Shown piece after piece: positions 1-8,220 of a stretch of DNA of 52,452 bases (position 1 is its first letter; every line of letters starts with the position of its first letter). Below the pieces are notes generated by a model that searched no databases, was not told the DNA's origin, and saw only the letters and a list, made by a program, of their open reading frames with translations. Source of the stretch: Natrinema gari JCM 14663 (GTDB lineage: Archaea; Halobacteriota; Halobacteria; Halobacteriales; Natrialbaceae); the NCBI RefSeq assembly GCF_000337175.1, contig NZ_AOIJ01000061.1, forward strand, positions 98,198-150,649, in the 5' to 3' direction. The position numbers and the translations under genes are program-made.

Positions 1-19
1 AGATGTGTATAAGAGACAG
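1..19. other. Nextera/Tn5 mosaic-end adapter (library artefact)
   Basis: The first 19 bases, AGATGTGTATAAGAGACAG, are exactly the Tn5 mosaic-end sequence used in Nextera library preparation. Genomic sequence begins at base 20. This is residual adapter at a contig end, not biology. The peptide MCIRDR that it encodes in frame 3 is a known contaminant signature in databases. Confidence 0.97.
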
Positions 20-23
20 GCCC

Positions 24-356
24 CTAGCCGTCACTTTTCTCGACCTCGAGCGAAACGTCGTCGCGATCGATGCCGATCCGCGCGAACTGCGTTCGGACGT
101 GCTCTTTGGCACCCTCGAGAGCCTGTTCGCGGGTGTCGAAACCGCGTGGCATGGGGGACTCGAACGCGAGGTTGACCTCGCGACCGTCGACGAGTTGCGT
201 CGTCCCGCCGCTGTCGACTTCGTAAAACTCGTCGCAGACCCAGACGTACGCGGCGTCTTCGTCGGGTGCACCGCTGAACGTGGGGGCTCGCTCACCCCGT
301 TCGTACAGCGTCCCAGTGAGTTCCGTCCCGCCCGCACGACCGCGTACCATAAGCAT
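24..356 (-). CDS. small conserved haloarchaeal protein (DUF7113-like)
   Basis: This encodes 110 residues and is complete: the TAG stop lies only a few bases inside the adapter boundary. The protein is acidic and soluble, with no membrane segment. A central stretch with YVWVCDEFYEV suggests a beta-rich fold, and EQALEGAKEHVRTQF near residue 80 looks like an amphipathic helix. It resembles a haloarchaeal family I recall as DUF7113; that name is from memory and unchecked. No catalytic motif is visible. A second small open frame ends three bases upstream on the same strand, so the two may be co-transcribed. Confidence 0.8.
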   Translation of the reverse strand: MLMVRGRAGGTELTGTLYERGERAPTFSGAPDEDAAYVWVCDEFYEVDSGGTTQLVDGREVNLAFESPMPRGFDTREQALEGAKEHVRTQFARIGIDRDDVSLEVEKSDG

Positions 357-359
357 ACG

Positions 360-578
360 CTATCGTACGTCTCGCGGACGCAAAAATGCCGTGGCATCGG
401 TCAGCGAACGGCAATACCGGACTCGATCAGTGCCGACGGGTGTGTCCTCTACCCACCCCGTCTCTCTATCGGCCGCGGGGCTATCGATCAGCCACACGAA
501 CGGGTTGTCCTCGTGCACTATCTCGCCGTCGAACGTGACATTCAACCACTCTGCACTGCGGAAGACGACAACAGACAC
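360..578 (-). CDS. possible small hypothetical protein
   Basis: This is a 72-residue open frame, acidic enough to be haloarchaeal, that begins with ATG and stops three bases before the start of the next gene on the same strand. No domain or motif is recognised. The tight spacing suggests an operon with the DUF7113-like gene, but a chance open frame in GC-rich DNA cannot be excluded. Confidence 0.4.
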   Translation of the reverse strand: MSVVVFRSAEWLNVTFDGEIVHEDNPFVWLIDSPAADRETGWVEDTPVGTDRVRYCRSLTDATAFLRPRDVR

Positions 579-779
579 GATCTTGCTGGTCTCGCTCGGT
601 CATTATCAACTGGCGGGAAAGTGCGATTTCTTGTTGCTATTTCCAATACTAACCCTCCTTCTTTGTCGATTACAAGCACGTCAGCGCGTTACGAAGTGAT
701 TATCGGAGTCACGATTTCGTTTCCCGCCCAAATCGTTTTGGAACCGATCTTATCCCCATTGCAGAGGTTGGTCTGTGTA

Positions 780-1400
780 ATGAGTTCGGACGCTCATCTC
801 GGCGGCAGCATGCCCGACCCACTCGAAACCGTTCCGACGGAGTGTTACGAGATTCTTCGCCATCCTCGTCGCCTTCGCGTTCTCGAGGTGCTCGGTTGTC
901 GACAGACGCGACTTGCCCTGTCTGAACTGACGACGGCACTGATCGAGGACTCGACGGGCTCGAACGGCCGGACACGACATGACGTTCGGACTACGCTCGT
1001 TCACAATCACCTCCCACGACTCGAGGACTACGGCATCGTCGACTGGACCGACGACGGCGTCGCATTGGTCGACGAACCGCCGGTCCACCCCGCCGATCTC
1101 TCCGTGCTGCTCGACCTCTGTGAGAGCGAGAACGCCCAAACCCTGCTCGAGACGCTCGTCGACCCCGTTCGGATGCGACTGCTCTCCGTTCTCGAGGCGG
1201 GCGATCGACCGCTCTCGCTCGAGCACCTCGCCGAGCGACTCAGTGCTTGCGAGAGCGGGCCGTTCGCCGACGTCGAGCGCGCGACGGTAGCGCTCCACCA
1301 CTCCCACCTGCCCGCGATGGCCGACATCGGCGTCATCAGCTACGAGCAGGAGTCCCGTCTCGTCACGCGCTACGATCAGGTCGTCTCGATCGACGAGTAG
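780..1400 (+). CDS. tandem winged-helix protein (two DUF7344-type domains)
   Basis: The predicted protein has 206 residues. It holds two copies of the same winged-helix module. The first, about residues 25-95, has EILRHPRRLRVLEVLG followed by a recognition-helix region ending in LVHNHLPRLEDYGIVDW. The second, about 115-200, has LVDPVRMRLLSVLEAG followed by LHHSHLPAMADIGVISY. The pattern H-x(2)-LP-x-(L/M)-x-D-x-G-(I/V) is typical of haloarchaeal DUF7344 regulators, which usually carry one copy, so this is a duplication. It probably binds DNA. ATG at 780 is chosen; ATG at 810 (MPDPLE) would lose only ten residues and is equally plausible. The open frame continues upstream into the adapter, but that part lacks protein character. 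Confidence 0.85.
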   Translation: MSSDAHLGGSMPDPLETVPTECYEILRHPRRLRVLEVLGCRQTRLALSELTTALIEDSTGSNGRTRHDVRTTLVHNHLPRLEDYGIVDWTDDGVALVDEPPVHPADLSVLLDLCESENAQTLLETLVDPVRMRLLSVLEAGDRPLSLEHLAERLSACESGPFADVERATVALHHSHLPAMADIGVISYEQESRLVTRYDQVVSIDE

Positions 1401-1568
1401 CCATCGACCACATCCGGCCGCCGTCCGCCGATGCGATCCGCGCTCAGTGCACCACCGTCCGGTTCGGCTGTCCCCACTGGCGGCCATCGCGCGACCGGCG
1501 GCTGGTGAGCGTCCGCCACATCGACAAACGGTAAGAGCGTCCCGTCCGTCAGTGGGAGACAGCACGAC

Positions 1569-2363
1569 ATGGCCGCCGCAAGACCCGACGACGACACTCG
1601 CCTCCGCGCCGAGTCAGCGTCCGACAGCTACCGCACCGTCGTTCGCGGCGGTCTCGCCGTCTTGCTCGGTTTCGTCCTTTCAATCGCGCTCATCGCAGGG
1701 ACGGCCGCTGCGATCGATCAGGTCGCGATCGTCTCGCCGGACCGAACGCAGATCGAGGCCGCACCCGGCGAGACGGTCGAGATCGACGTGACCCTCCGGA
1801 GCCAGGGTGGTCACGGCGGGAGCGGCATCGACGCGGTGACGCTGGTCGCCCAGTACCATCCCGACTATCTCGAGATCGAGGGCGTCGACCGCGGGTCGTG
1901 GCTCGACGGGTCCGATACGACGATTCGCACCGCCGAGGCGCTCGCGGACGAGCGGGGCACCGCGATCCTCGAGCAGCGTCGCGAGCCGGCCGGCGACGGT
2001 GCGACCGGCGCGGGGACGATCGCGACGCTGACCGTCCGGGTCGCCGAGGACGCGCCAGCCGGGACGACGACGCTCTCGTTCGACGAGACCGAGGTCGAGA
2101 CCACCGGGGACTGGCCGATCGCCGTCGTCGACGACGCCGCGACGATCGCGATCGACGGCGGCACCGACCCACTCGAGTCGTTCGATCATCCCGATCCCGA
2201 CGAACTGGCGCGGGAGCCACCCTCTTCGAACGAGAGCGGGAACGAATCGGCGGCGACCGACGGCAGCGAGCCGGTACCGGGATTTACGGCCGGGCTCGCG
2301 ATCGCAGCCGTCACGCTGGGGACAGCGCTTTTGGCAGTCGCTGCTGACCGTCGCGGGCGATAA
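1569..2363 (+). CDS. secreted cohesin-like surface protein with PGF-CTERM tail
   Basis: The protein has 264 residues. A hydrophobic segment at about 24-47 serves as signal or anchor. A beta-sandwich of about 50-195 follows, with DRTQIEAAPGETVEIDV, then VAQYHPDYLEI and a later TLTVRV strand. This order matches cohesin/type-III-dockerin-binding domains. An acidic Ser/Asn-rich linker leads to PVPGF at 235-239, a hydrophobic helix and RRGR. That tripartite end is the PGF-CTERM signal processed by archaeosortase ArtA, which lipid-anchors proteins to the haloarchaeal surface. The PGFT variant differs from the common PGFG. Haloarchaeal genomes do encode cohesin and dockerin modules of unclear role; no dockerin partner is seen here. 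Confidence 0.8.
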   Translation: MAAARPDDDTRLRAESASDSYRTVVRGGLAVLLGFVLSIALIAGTAAAIDQVAIVSPDRTQIEAAPGETVEIDVTLRSQGGHGGSGIDAVTLVAQYHPDYLEIEGVDRGSWLDGSDTTIRTAEALADERGTAILEQRREPAGDGATGAGTIATLTVRVAEDAPAGTTTLSFDETEVETTGDWPIAVVDDAATIAIDGGTDPLESFDHPDPDELAREPPSSNESGNESAATDGSEPVPGFTAGLAIAAVTLGTALLAVAADRRGR

Positions 2364-2419
2364 ACAGTCCGTCCGACCGGAGGGAAACGCGTTTGTGGGA
2401 TGGGCCGGATGGAGTTGGT

Positions 2420-4303
2420 ATGAGCGATCTGGGCGATTTCGGCGATTTCGATGCCGACGCCGGCACTGAAGACGGCTCGGCGGCCGACGCGGCGGGCTCG
2501 TCGCCGTCGTCTTCGGGTTCCGAGGGGACGACGACCGACGGGGTAACGGATGATTTCGACGCGACGACTGTCGAGCCCAGCGGCGAGGACGCCGGTATCG
2601 GAACGATCTGTGTCTCTCAGGGGCTGCGGGTCGCCGAGGACGGGGACGAGACCACCCTCCGGGCCTACGTCACCCGCGGCAACCGGTCGTCGGTCCGTAT
2701 CGGGAGCTACCTGCTCGCGCCCTATCCCGACGGCGAGACGCTGTTCTGTCGCATCACCGGCCTCGAGTACGCCCAGCAGTATCACGCCGACGACGCGACG
2801 GAGATTCACGCTCGACGGGCGATGCGAACCGACGAGATCGACGAGGCCGATTACAAGTTCGTCGCCGAACTCGAGCCCGTGGCCGTTCTCTACGAGGACA
2901 GCGCGGAGCGAAACGCCGCGAGCGACCGGACGCAGTCCGACGACGGCGGCGAGTTGAAACGGCGGATGACCGACCGCGTGCCGAAACCGCAGACGGTGAT
3001 CCGGCAGGCCGACGACACCGAGGAGATCAAGACCGGACTGAAGATTCCGGACGACGGGGTCTTTCTGGGCCATCTCTCGGTCGGCGGCGAGAAGGTCCGG
3101 ACCGCCGCGTCGCCGCCGACGATCGATTACCGGCTAAAAGACGACTACGACGCGGGCGATCCACTCGTCTTCCGCCACTCGCTGATCGCCGGCGGGACGG
3201 GGTCGGGGAAGACCCACGGCGCGAAGAACATCCTCCGTCAGTATCTCGCCACGGAGCGAACCTATCCGATGGCCGACGGCCGCGAGGTCAGCCCCGCTGT
3301 CGTCCAGTTCGACCCGCAGGACGAGTACGCCCAGATGCACGACGACAACCCCGACCTGGACGGGGAGTTCGCGCGCCGCCTCGAGCGCGAGGGGATCGCC
3401 TACGGCGGCCACGACGATACGACCGCCTTCATCCCGAAAGTGGGGTCAGCGTCGTACGCTGCGGGCCATCACCGCGCGGAACAGGTCGAGTTCACGATCC
3501 CCTTCTCGATGGTCCACGACAACCCGTGGCTGGTCGCGGGCAGCGGGTTGAACGACAACCAGTACGGCGCGCTCACGACTGTGCTCCTGCCGCGGTTCCG
3601 AAAGCAGTACGGCAACGGTGGAACGTACGAGGAGTTCACGACGTTTCTCGACGATCCGGCCCTGCGCGAGGAACTCGACGAGTCGGGGCGGGTCCACGAG
3701 GCGACCTTCGACGCCGTTCGGCGGCGCGTGCTCGGCTTCGGCCACGTCTTCGACCAGGACGCGCGCCCGATCACCGACCTCGTCCACGACTTCGTCCGCC
3801 CCGGCGGGCTGACAGTGGTACCGACCTATCACATCACCGATAGCAGAGCGACCGAGACGATCGTCCTCGCGGTCTCCTCGCTGCTCATCGATCAGAAACT
3901 CTCGAACGATCCGGACTACGACCGCATCAAGGAGACGCCGCTCGTGCTGGGGATGGACGAGGCCCACAACTTCCTGACCGACGCCGATTCGGTTCAGGCC
4001 GGGAAGGTCATCACGAAATTCACCGAGGCCGCCAAGCAGGGCCGCAAGGAACGGCTCGGCCTCTTTCTCATCACGCAGGACCCACAGGACATCCACGACG
4101 CCGTCTTCAAACAAATCAACACCACCGTCGTCCTCAACCTCGGCGACGAGGACGCCATCAAGAGCGTGAACATCCCCAGCAACCTCGAGTCCAAAGTTCC
4201 CTACATGGAGAAAGGACAGATGGTCGTCTACTCGCCCGACAACTCCGAGCCGGTCGAACTGATCGGTCTGCCGACGTGTCTGACTCGCCACGGGCGGGAC
4301 TGA
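2420..4303 (+). CDS. HerA/FtsK-type P-loop ATPase (DUF87)
   Basis: The protein has 627 residues. The N-terminus (1-55) is low-complexity Asp/Ser/Gly. A HAS-barrel-like beta domain follows at about 60-150, then the ATPase core. Walker A GGTGSGKT is at 258-265. Walker B is the hydrophobic run VLGMDEAHNF near 511. RLGLFLITQDPQDI and a C-terminal arginine-rich end complete the RecA-like fold. HerA-like ATPases form hexamers and translocate DNA, often with NurA in end resection. No nurA or other nuclease lies nearby: the next gene is a convergent hydrolase. This looks like the long DUF87 ATPase common in haloarchaea rather than a defence HerA. ATG 2420 (MSDLGDFGDF) is preferred over an ATG 27 bases upstream because the upstream residues lack protein character. 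Confidence 0.9.
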   Translation: MSDLGDFGDFDADAGTEDGSAADAAGSSPSSSGSEGTTTDGVTDDFDATTVEPSGEDAGIGTICVSQGLRVAEDGDETTLRAYVTRGNRSSVRIGSYLLAPYPDGETLFCRITGLEYAQQYHADDATEIHARRAMRTDEIDEADYKFVAELEPVAVLYEDSAERNAASDRTQSDDGGELKRRMTDRVPKPQTVIRQADDTEEIKTGLKIPDDGVFLGHLSVGGEKVRTAASPPTIDYRLKDDYDAGDPLVFRHSLIAGGTGSGKTHGAKNILRQYLATERTYPMADGREVSPAVVQFDPQDEYAQMHDDNPDLDGEFARRLEREGIAYGGHDDTTAFIPKVGSASYAAGHHRAEQVEFTIPFSMVHDNPWLVAGSGLNDNQYGALTTVLLPRFRKQYGNGGTYEEFTTFLDDPALREELDESGRVHEATFDAVRRRVLGFGHVFDQDARPITDLVHDFVRPGGLTVVPTYHITDSRATETIVLAVSSLLIDQKLSNDPDYDRIKETPLVLGMDEAHNFLTDADSVQAGKVITKFTEAAKQGRKERLGLFLITQDPQDIHDAVFKQINTTVVLNLGDEDAIKSVNIPSNLESKVPYMEKGQMVVYSPDNSEPVELIGLPTCLTRHGRD

Positions 4304-4319
4304 GCCCCGATTCCATCCG

Positions 4320-4934
4320 TCAGGTTGCCTCGCACAGCGCCCGCTCGAAGAACGAGCGCACCGTCGCCGCGATCTCGTCGTGTTTCCCGAGGAAGAAGTG
4401 ATCGCCGGCCAGTGCGGTCGTCTCGTCGCCGCGGTCTCGCGCGCGGTCGACCACCGGTTCCCAGTCGGCAGTCGTATCGCGCTCGCCGTAGAGGACGCAC
4501 ACCGGGACCTCGAGAGCAGCGAGCGCCGCGGCGGCGTCGAGGTCACCCTCGAGCCGTGCCGTCGGAGCGAGGGCGGCGACGGCGTCGGGGGGTGTCGCTG
4601 CCGACGCGAGCAGGCTCTCGGACGCGCCGAAACTGTAGCCGAAGACGCCGACCGGAAGCGAATCGGTTCCGTCGTACTCGTCGCGAGCCCACCGGATGGC
4701 GTTGCGAACGTCCGCCCGTTCGCCGTGGCCCTCGTCCCACGATCCGTAATCGAAGCGCAGGCAGGCGATATCGGCCGCGACCAGGGCGTCGCTGACGGCA
4801 ACGAGTCGGGGATCGCTTCTCGAGCCGCCGTGTTGGGGATGCGGCGGGCAGGCGACGACGACGGCCGCTGGGTCACCGTCCGGTTCCGAGAGCGTCCCGC
4901 GAACGTCGCGTCCGCCGGGGAGGAGCACTGTCAT
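4320..4934 (-). CDS. alpha/beta hydrolase, dienelactone-hydrolase-like
   Basis: The protein has 204 residues. It has the alpha/beta-hydrolase order: VVVACPPHPQHGG supplies the oxyanion region near residue 30, GYSFGAS near 105 is the nucleophile elbow with its serine, VCVLYGERDTTADWE near 150 carries the acid, and LAGDHFFLGKHDEI supplies the catalytic histidine near 182. The HPQHGG motif is typical of a small cytosolic hydrolase family of uncertain substrate. It converges on the HerA-like gene with a 16-base gap and has no partner on its own strand. Confidence 0.88.
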   Translation of the reverse strand: MTVLLPGGRDVRGTLSEPDGDPAAVVVACPPHPQHGGSRSDPRLVAVSDALVAADIACLRFDYGSWDEGHGERADVRNAIRWARDEYDGTDSLPVGVFGYSFGASESLLASAATPPDAVAALAPTARLEGDLDAAAALAALEVPVCVLYGERDTTADWEPVVDRARDRGDETTALAGDHFFLGKHDEIAATVRSFFERALCEAT

Positions 4935-5087
4935 AGCGGACGTTGCCGACGGCCGATAATGAAAGTCCGCGTGTGACGGGCCGTTCGAACCGGCAGCGAT
5001 CCCACCTCGGCGGCGAAACGGAGGGCGGCTGCGTCAGCGGGGATGTTGACGGCAGTGGGACGGGCGGTCGAAGCGGTGAGTGCAGGT

Positions 5088-6602
5088 CTAGTCGGCGACG
5101 CTGACCGTGAAGCCGTCGTCACCGTCGCTGACTGTGACGTTCCTGCTCACGACGAACGAGCGCGTGACCGTCTCGGTCTCGAGATCGACGGTCAGCGTCA
5201 CCGAGGTCGTCTCGGCCGTCGGCGGGGCCACCTCGATGGTCGCCGTCGCCGGGCCGTCACCGGTCGCGTCCGTGACGGTGGCGGCCAGTTCGTCGGGTTC
5301 GTCGAACTGGGTTTGGACGGTGTAACTCGCCGCGTCGTCGCTGACGACGAGGTCCGCGATCAGTTCGCGATCGGCGGCGGACAACGAGTCAGTCTCATCG
5401 GTCACAGTGACATCGACGCCGTCTATCTCCGGGAGGCGACGGGTGACCGTGACCGACTCCGCGTCGAGATCGACCACCGCGACCACGTGGGGCAGTCGGC
5501 CGTCGGTCGGCGTGACGCGAACGGTCGCGGTGTCAGCGGGTGTGAACGTATCGGTGTCCGTGTCGAACTCCCGATCCCGGCTGACGCGCATCTCGACCGC
5601 GTCGAACCCGTCGAAGTGTGTGCTGATTTCGTCGGTCGCCCAGACGCGTTGGGCGACCGTCTCGAGGTCGCGTTCCGAGAGCGAATCGCGGTCCCCGCGG
5701 AGGGAGACGGTCACATCGTCGAGTTCAACGGTCGTTTCGGTCTCGGTTACCGGCTGGGTCTCGATCCCGACTTTGTCCGTCGAATCGTCGGCCATCGTCA
5801 CGTTGTCGACCGAAATCGATTCGCTTTGGTTTCCGTGGAGCACGTACGTGCCGTTCCGGTCGGGGTCCGCGTTGCCGGAGACGGAGCCGCTCTCGTGGAC
5901 CGTGAGTGCGCCGGAAACGCGCCGGTCGGCGACGGTTTCGGTCGCGAGATCGACGGTCGCGCGGGCCGCGGGCGAGTCGCCGTCGGGCCCGGTGAGGGCG
6001 ACCGTAACGCGGTCGCCCTCGCGGTCAACGACGGACGCGTCGACGGTAGCCGGTTCGTCGAGCAGCGTCTTGATCTCCCACTCGAGATCGGGGTCGTCGA
6101 GGAGGATCGTCCCGAGCCGGTCGCGTTCGTCGTCGGTCAGCCGATGGGACTCGTCGTCGAACTCGAGATCGACATCGTCGATCGAGTGCAACCCCTTCTC
6201 GAGCGTGACCGTTTCCGCGTCTAGGTCGACCGTCACGAACGCGTACGGGAGCCGCTCGTCGGCGGGCGAGACCTGGACTCGAACCGCATCGTCGGCGGGG
6301 ACGAACTCGTCGGCGTCCTCGTCGTAGACCGTGCGCTCGGAGACCCCGAACGTCAGGGCGTCGGGCTCGTCGAAGTAGCTGCGCACGTTCTCGTTTTCCC
6401 AAATGAGGTGTGGGAGTCGCTCGCGTTCGTCGGCGGTCAGCGCGTCTTGGTCGCCGAGTAGTTCGACGTCAGTATCGTCGAGCTGTGCATGTCGTGTGTC
6501 GTCCGTGCCCGGCTCACCCGTGACGACGAGGACCCCCGCTGCGAGGGCCACGGTCGTCGCGAGTGCGAGCACGTACATCGCGTACTTGTAATCTCGTTTC
6601 AT
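5088..6602 (-). CDS. membrane-anchored protein with four PepSY-like repeats
   Basis: The protein has 504 residues. An N-terminal hydrophobic segment (about 8-28) after KRDYK acts as a signal anchor, with the rest outside. The remainder contains four related units, at about 54-136, 155-229, 307-389 and 407-482. Each starts with L(T/S)-x(2)-(D/E)-R-x(2)-(L/I), has an aspartate-rich middle, and ends in a strand V-D-L-(D/E/A)-x-E-(T/S)-V-T. This helix-then-sheet pattern ending in a DxxxETV-like turn recalls PepSY domains; the family assignment is inference. Units 1-2 and 3-4 form a larger duplication of about 190 residues. ATG 6602 is chosen because it directly precedes the anchor. It is divergent from 6841-7506, which carries one copy of the same unit. 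Confidence 0.78.
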   Translation of the reverse strand: MKRDYKYAMYVLALATTVALAAGVLVVTGEPGTDDTRHAQLDDTDVELLGDQDALTADERERLPHLIWENENVRSYFDEPDALTFGVSERTVYDEDADEFVPADDAVRVQVSPADERLPYAFVTVDLDAETVTLEKGLHSIDDVDLEFDDESHRLTDDERDRLGTILLDDPDLEWEIKTLLDEPATVDASVVDREGDRVTVALTGPDGDSPAARATVDLATETVADRRVSGALTVHESGSVSGNADPDRNGTYVLHGNQSESISVDNVTMADDSTDKVGIETQPVTETETTVELDDVTVSLRGDRDSLSERDLETVAQRVWATDEISTHFDGFDAVEMRVSRDREFDTDTDTFTPADTATVRVTPTDGRLPHVVAVVDLDAESVTVTRRLPEIDGVDVTVTDETDSLSAADRELIADLVVSDDAASYTVQTQFDEPDELAATVTDATGDGPATATIEVAPPTAETTSVTLTVDLETETVTRSFVVSRNVTVSDGDDGFTVSVAD

Positions 6603-6840
6603 AGGGACCACGTTCGTGGGCGGCGATCCGAGCACCCCGATCGGGGCCGCACATCCGTCTCGGCCCGGGGCATCGGATCGCTCCGGTCGACCGTTAGGAG
6701 AAAGCCCCTTTCAAACCCCGTTGGAAACGGCCGCGAAACGCGTTCCGAACGCGTTTCACGCGTGTTTCAGTCTCGTTTCAGTCGTTCCAAACGATCTCGA
6801 ACCGGAGTCTTCATACTTCGGTACACGTGTCACCGGGACG

Positions 6841-7506
6841 ATGGTCGCCGTCGATCCGGCTCGAGTCGTCCTGGTCTCGTCCCTGCTCGTCCTCGGACTC
6901 AGCGTCGCCGCGTTCGCGAACGTCGCCGGCATCACGTCGGCGGTGACGACCGACACTGCCGGGACGTTCGCGGTCGACGACGGAGCGCTGACGTTTGCGC
7001 GGAGCGACGGGACGGAGACGACGATCGTGACCGACGTCCGCGACCTCGAGCGCATCGAGATCGCCGACGGGAACGGCGGGATCTCCGTGACGACGACGCC
7101 CCGTGACACCCCGACGTTGAGCGAGCATCACCGGCAACTCGCGAAGCGAACCGTCCTCTCGAACGAGACGATCGCCGATCGCTTGGAAACGACCGGTGGG
7201 GCGACCCTCACCGTACTGCCGATTCGGGCGGGCGAACTCCCACGCGATCGGGCCGCATTGGCCGCGATCGATCCCGAACGGGACCGGCGAGCGCGGACGG
7301 GCGGCGTCGGTGAACCCGCGTTCGAGACGCGGTCGAACGGCTCGAACGGCGCGGTCATGGTCGCTCGGAACGCGTCGGCGATCCGCACCGATCGTGCGCT
7401 CGTGATCGTCGAGCCCGTCGGGACAAACGCGGCGTATCGGACCGTGATCGATCTCGAGTCGGAGTCCGTCGACCGCATGCTCCGGCTGGAGGTCGTCGCG
7501 GAGTGA
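6841..7506 (+). CDS. membrane-anchored protein with a single PepSY-like unit
   Basis: The protein has 221 residues. ATG 6841 is chosen because a strong hydrophobic helix (about 8-30, VVLVSSLLVLGLSVAAFANV) follows immediately; the frame is open upstream but not protein-like. The exported part contains TLSEHHRQLAKRTVLSNETI near 92-111 and VIDLESESVDRMLRL near the C-terminus, the same start and end signatures as the four repeats in the divergent neighbour at 5088-6602. Asn-X-Ser/Thr sites fit a surface location. The role is unknown. The shared 238-base intergenic region suggests joint control of the pair. Confidence 0.72.
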   Translation: MVAVDPARVVLVSSLLVLGLSVAAFANVAGITSAVTTDTAGTFAVDDGALTFARSDGTETTIVTDVRDLERIEIADGNGGISVTTTPRDTPTLSEHHRQLAKRTVLSNETIADRLETTGGATLTVLPIRAGELPRDRAALAAIDPERDRRARTGGVGEPAFETRSNGSNGAVMVARNASAIRTDRALVIVEPVGTNAAYRTVIDLESESVDRMLRLEVVAE

Positions 7507-7577
7507 GACGCCTCGAGACGCGTCCGAGGCGACCACGCACCGTCTCCGGGCGGTCCGCGCGACGACAAACCGATGAT

Positions 7578-7585
7578 ACTTAAAT
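7578..7585 (+). promoter_or_regulatory. TATA-like box for a leaderless transcript
   Basis: ACTTAAAT lies 22 bases before the ATG at 7608, the spacing of a haloarchaeal TATA box when transcription starts at or just before the start codon. It is the only AT-rich octamer in a GC-rich gap. Confidence 0.5.
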
Positions 7586-7607
7586 GCAGACACCTCGTCG
7601 TTGATCC

Positions 7608-8153
7608 ATGTTCCCCCGAGCCCTCCGCGATACGCGATTCATCACGGCGACCGTCCTCGTCGCGGCGACGGTCGTCCTCGTCGGACAGCTCCTGAACCCG
7701 CCACAGCTCGTGGTCGCTGCGAGCGGCCCCGGTGGCGACGTGACCACGGTCGGCAGCTACTTCACGTATCGGGACGTTGGCATCATCGCCGTGGCCGCGT
7801 GTCTCCTCGGCGCGAGCGGGACGGCCCTGCTACTGGACCGCCGATCCGACTCGAGTGCCGATCCCGACCGGTCGCGGGTCGCGACCGACGGGAGTTCGGA
7901 CGGCCGGGGAAGCGACGACCTCCTCGAGACACGGCGACAGGAGTGGGAGGAGCAAGCCGACGAGTTGGGGACCACGGAACGCGTCGTCTACGAGGCGGTC
8001 CTCGACGCCGACGGCGTCCGACCGCAACGGGAGATCGTCGACGAAACCGACCTCTCGAAAGCGACCGTCAGCAGGACCCTCGATAGCCTCGAGAGCAAGG
8101 CGCTCGTCGAACGGAAGCGACGCGGAACCGGGAACGTCGTCATGCTCCTGTGA
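7608..8153 (+). CDS. membrane-tethered MarR-like winged-helix regulator
   Basis: The protein has 181 residues. Two membrane helices lie at about 11-35 and 53-75 (ITATVLVAATVVLVGQLL and VGIIAVAACLLGASGTALLL). An acidic linker follows, then a C-terminal winged helix at about 115-181, with ERVVYEAVLDADGVRPQREI, the recognition helix LSKATVSRTLDSLESKALVE and the wing KRRGTGNVVML. This matches the DUF7343/MarR-type helix-turn-helix found at the end of many haloarchaeal membrane proteins. It probably senses an envelope signal and acts directly on DNA. Its neighbours are two exported repeat proteins upstream and PspA downstream, so regulation of envelope stress genes is a reasonable inference. Confidence 0.85.
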   Translation: MFPRALRDTRFITATVLVAATVVLVGQLLNPPQLVVAASGPGGDVTTVGSYFTYRDVGIIAVAACLLGASGTALLLDRRSDSSADPDRSRVATDGSSDGRGSDDLLETRRQEWEEQADELGTTERVVYEAVLDADGVRPQREIVDETDLSKATVSRTLDSLESKALVERKRRGTGNVVMLL

Positions 8154-8188
8154 GCGACGCGGGGAGCCCGACTGTTGCCGAAGTGATG

Positions 8189-8195
8189 TTTTTAA
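8189..8195 (+). promoter_or_regulatory. TATA-like box upstream of pspA
   Basis: TTTTTAA at 8189-8195 ends 25 bases before the pspA ATG at 8221. This fits a separate leaderless promoter, so pspA need not depend on the upstream regulator gene for transcription. Confidence 0.55.
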
Positions 8196-8220
8196 GGCCG
8201 GGGAACGATACGTAGCGAGT

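Noticed and set aside
3-1400. A long plus-strand open frame from base 3, starting MCIRDR
   Set aside because: Its first residues are encoded by the sequencing adapter and the region before 780 is antisense to a better gene. Only the part from 780 has protein character.
2420-4303. A HerA-based antiphage defence system
   Set aside because: Defence HerA proteins occur with a nuclease or deacetylase partner in the same operon. Here the only close neighbours are a cohesin-like surface gene and a convergent hydrolase.
3446-4876. A 476-residue minus-strand frame
   Set aside because: It runs antisense to the ATPase and hydrolase genes, is rich in Arg and Ser, and shows no acidic bias, so it is a shadow in GC-rich DNA.
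5043-6224. A 393-residue plus-strand frame
   Set aside because: It is the antisense shadow of the four-repeat protein. It repeats Arg/Asp/Gly patterns and has no signal or domain.
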